DNA from: Deltaproteobacteria bacterium
GTDB taxonomy: Bacteria > Myxococcota_A > Polyangia > JAAYKL01
Length of the DNA: 54,122 nt
Direction of reading: 5' to 3'
Assembly: GCA_029565915.1 (NCBI GenBank)
Contig: JAKQNG010000133.1
Location: 1 to 54,122, forward strand
In this document: one piece after another, positions 53,750 through 54,122 of the stretch
Numbering within the stretch: position 1 is the stretch's first letter
Layout: the number at the start of each line of letters is the position of its first letter
The notes under the pieces: generated by a model
Told to the model about the DNA's origin: nothing
Database searches by the model: none
Seen by the model: only the letters and a program-made list of their open reading frames with translations
Position numbers and translations under genes: made by a program

Positions 53750-54122
53750 ATGAACCGGAACTGGAAAATCATCTGTTGCCTGATGGCATGGCTGGTCCCC
53801 GGCGGATGCGGCGAACCGTCGGCCGGAACCGACGATACGGACAGCGCGGACACGGACAGCACGGCCACGGACAGCGACATGACGCTTGGCTTTCGCCTGC
53901 TGGGCGAAGACACCATCGACCAGATCGAAGCCTTGAACAGCACGCTGTTTGCGCAGATGCCCGATCTGCCGGCCCTCAACGCACCCCTGCGCAGCAATGT
54001 GACCGTGTACCGGCTCAACTATCCAACGGAAGCAAACGGCGAACCCGTCGTCGCCTCTGCCCTGGTGGCCATGCCCACCGCCCTTGCCGGTCCCCTGCCC
54101 GTCATCAGCTTTCAAAACGGCA
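53750..54122 (+). CDS. Lipoprotein, alpha/beta-hydrolase-like, cut by window edge
   Basis: Only the first 124 codons are present. The signal peptide ends in LVPGGC and is followed by an Asp/Thr/Ser spacer (about 22-42). The start of the folded part includes VTVYRLNYPTEANGEPV and LPVISFQNG, as at the beginning of secretory-lipase-type alpha/beta hydrolases, just before where the oxyanion loop would lie. An in-frame ATG at 53735 could add five residues. The catalytic part lies outside the window. Confidence 0.7.
   Translation, partial: MNRNWKIICCLMAWLVPGGCGEPSAGTDDTDSADTDSTATDSDMTLGFRLLGEDTIDQIEALNSTLFAQMPDLPALNAPLRSNVTVYRLNYPTEANGEPVVASALVAMPTALAGPLPVISFQNG

Overview
The window reads as a GC-rich chromosome segment of a Gram-negative bacterium, most likely Myxococcota or another lineage of the former Deltaproteobacteria. 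Three lipid A genes (lpxB, an LpxL-type acyltransferase, lpxC) show an LPS outer membrane. Other traits point to a myxobacteria-like group: a FrzS/AglZ-type pseudo-receiver plus coiled-coil protein, an MJ0042-type zinc-ribbon/TPR membrane protein, a sigma-54 two-component system, a PEGA-like protein and many lipoproteins with Asp/Ser/Thr-rich spacers. The assignment rests on gene content and recalled family similarity; no search was run.

Layout. 1-6036: partial lpxB, a DUF721 gene, the FrzS/AglZ-like gene, a translationally coupled exbB-exbD-envelope protein operon, and an LpxL-type acyltransferase. 6005-10051: a compact signalling-like island with a LuxR-type response regulator, a small protein, a degenerate isoprenyl diphosphate synthase-like protein, a six-TM histidine kinase and two more small proteins (one Cys-rich). 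A 13-bp sequence recurs in its two intergenic regions. 10166-12556: phosphoketolase. 12618-17177: a carbohydrate-type lipoprotein, then a Spy/ZraP-like protein, sensor kinase and NtrC-type regulator in one operon, preceded by a sigma-54-like element and a perfect palindrome. 17216-21716: a carbohydrate operon (six-hairpin glycosidase-like protein, PHP+GT4 fusion, membrane protein). 21833-29788: SLC13-type transporter, Asp/Ser-linker lipoproteins, adenosylhomocysteinase, a deacetylase lipoprotein, a 46-codon small ORF and a Gly-rich lipoprotein.

29912-35044: housekeeping genes, namely tRNA-Gln(TTG), prs, rplY, pth, then convergent hisB, hisD and a START-like protein. 35209-41456: zinc-ribbon/TPR protein, SppA-type lipoprotein protease, lpxC, and a geranylgeranyl-reductase-family flavoprotein. 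41479-52656: a vWA lipoprotein diverging from a tight five-gene surface operon (FGE-domain lipoprotein, PEGA-like protein, a 1142-residue EGF-like repeat/beta-helix lipoprotein, a propeller-like lipoprotein, a small Cys-rich membrane protein). 52682-54122: a GT2 polyprenyl-phosphate glycosyltransferase and the start of an alpha/beta-hydrolase-like lipoprotein.

The best candidates for something undescribed are the isoprenyl-synthase/kinase/regulator island at 6-10 kb and the five-gene surface operon at 44-52.7 kb. Many start codons were moved downstream of the longest open frame on the basis of ribosome binding sites, lipoprotein signals or ATGA overlaps.
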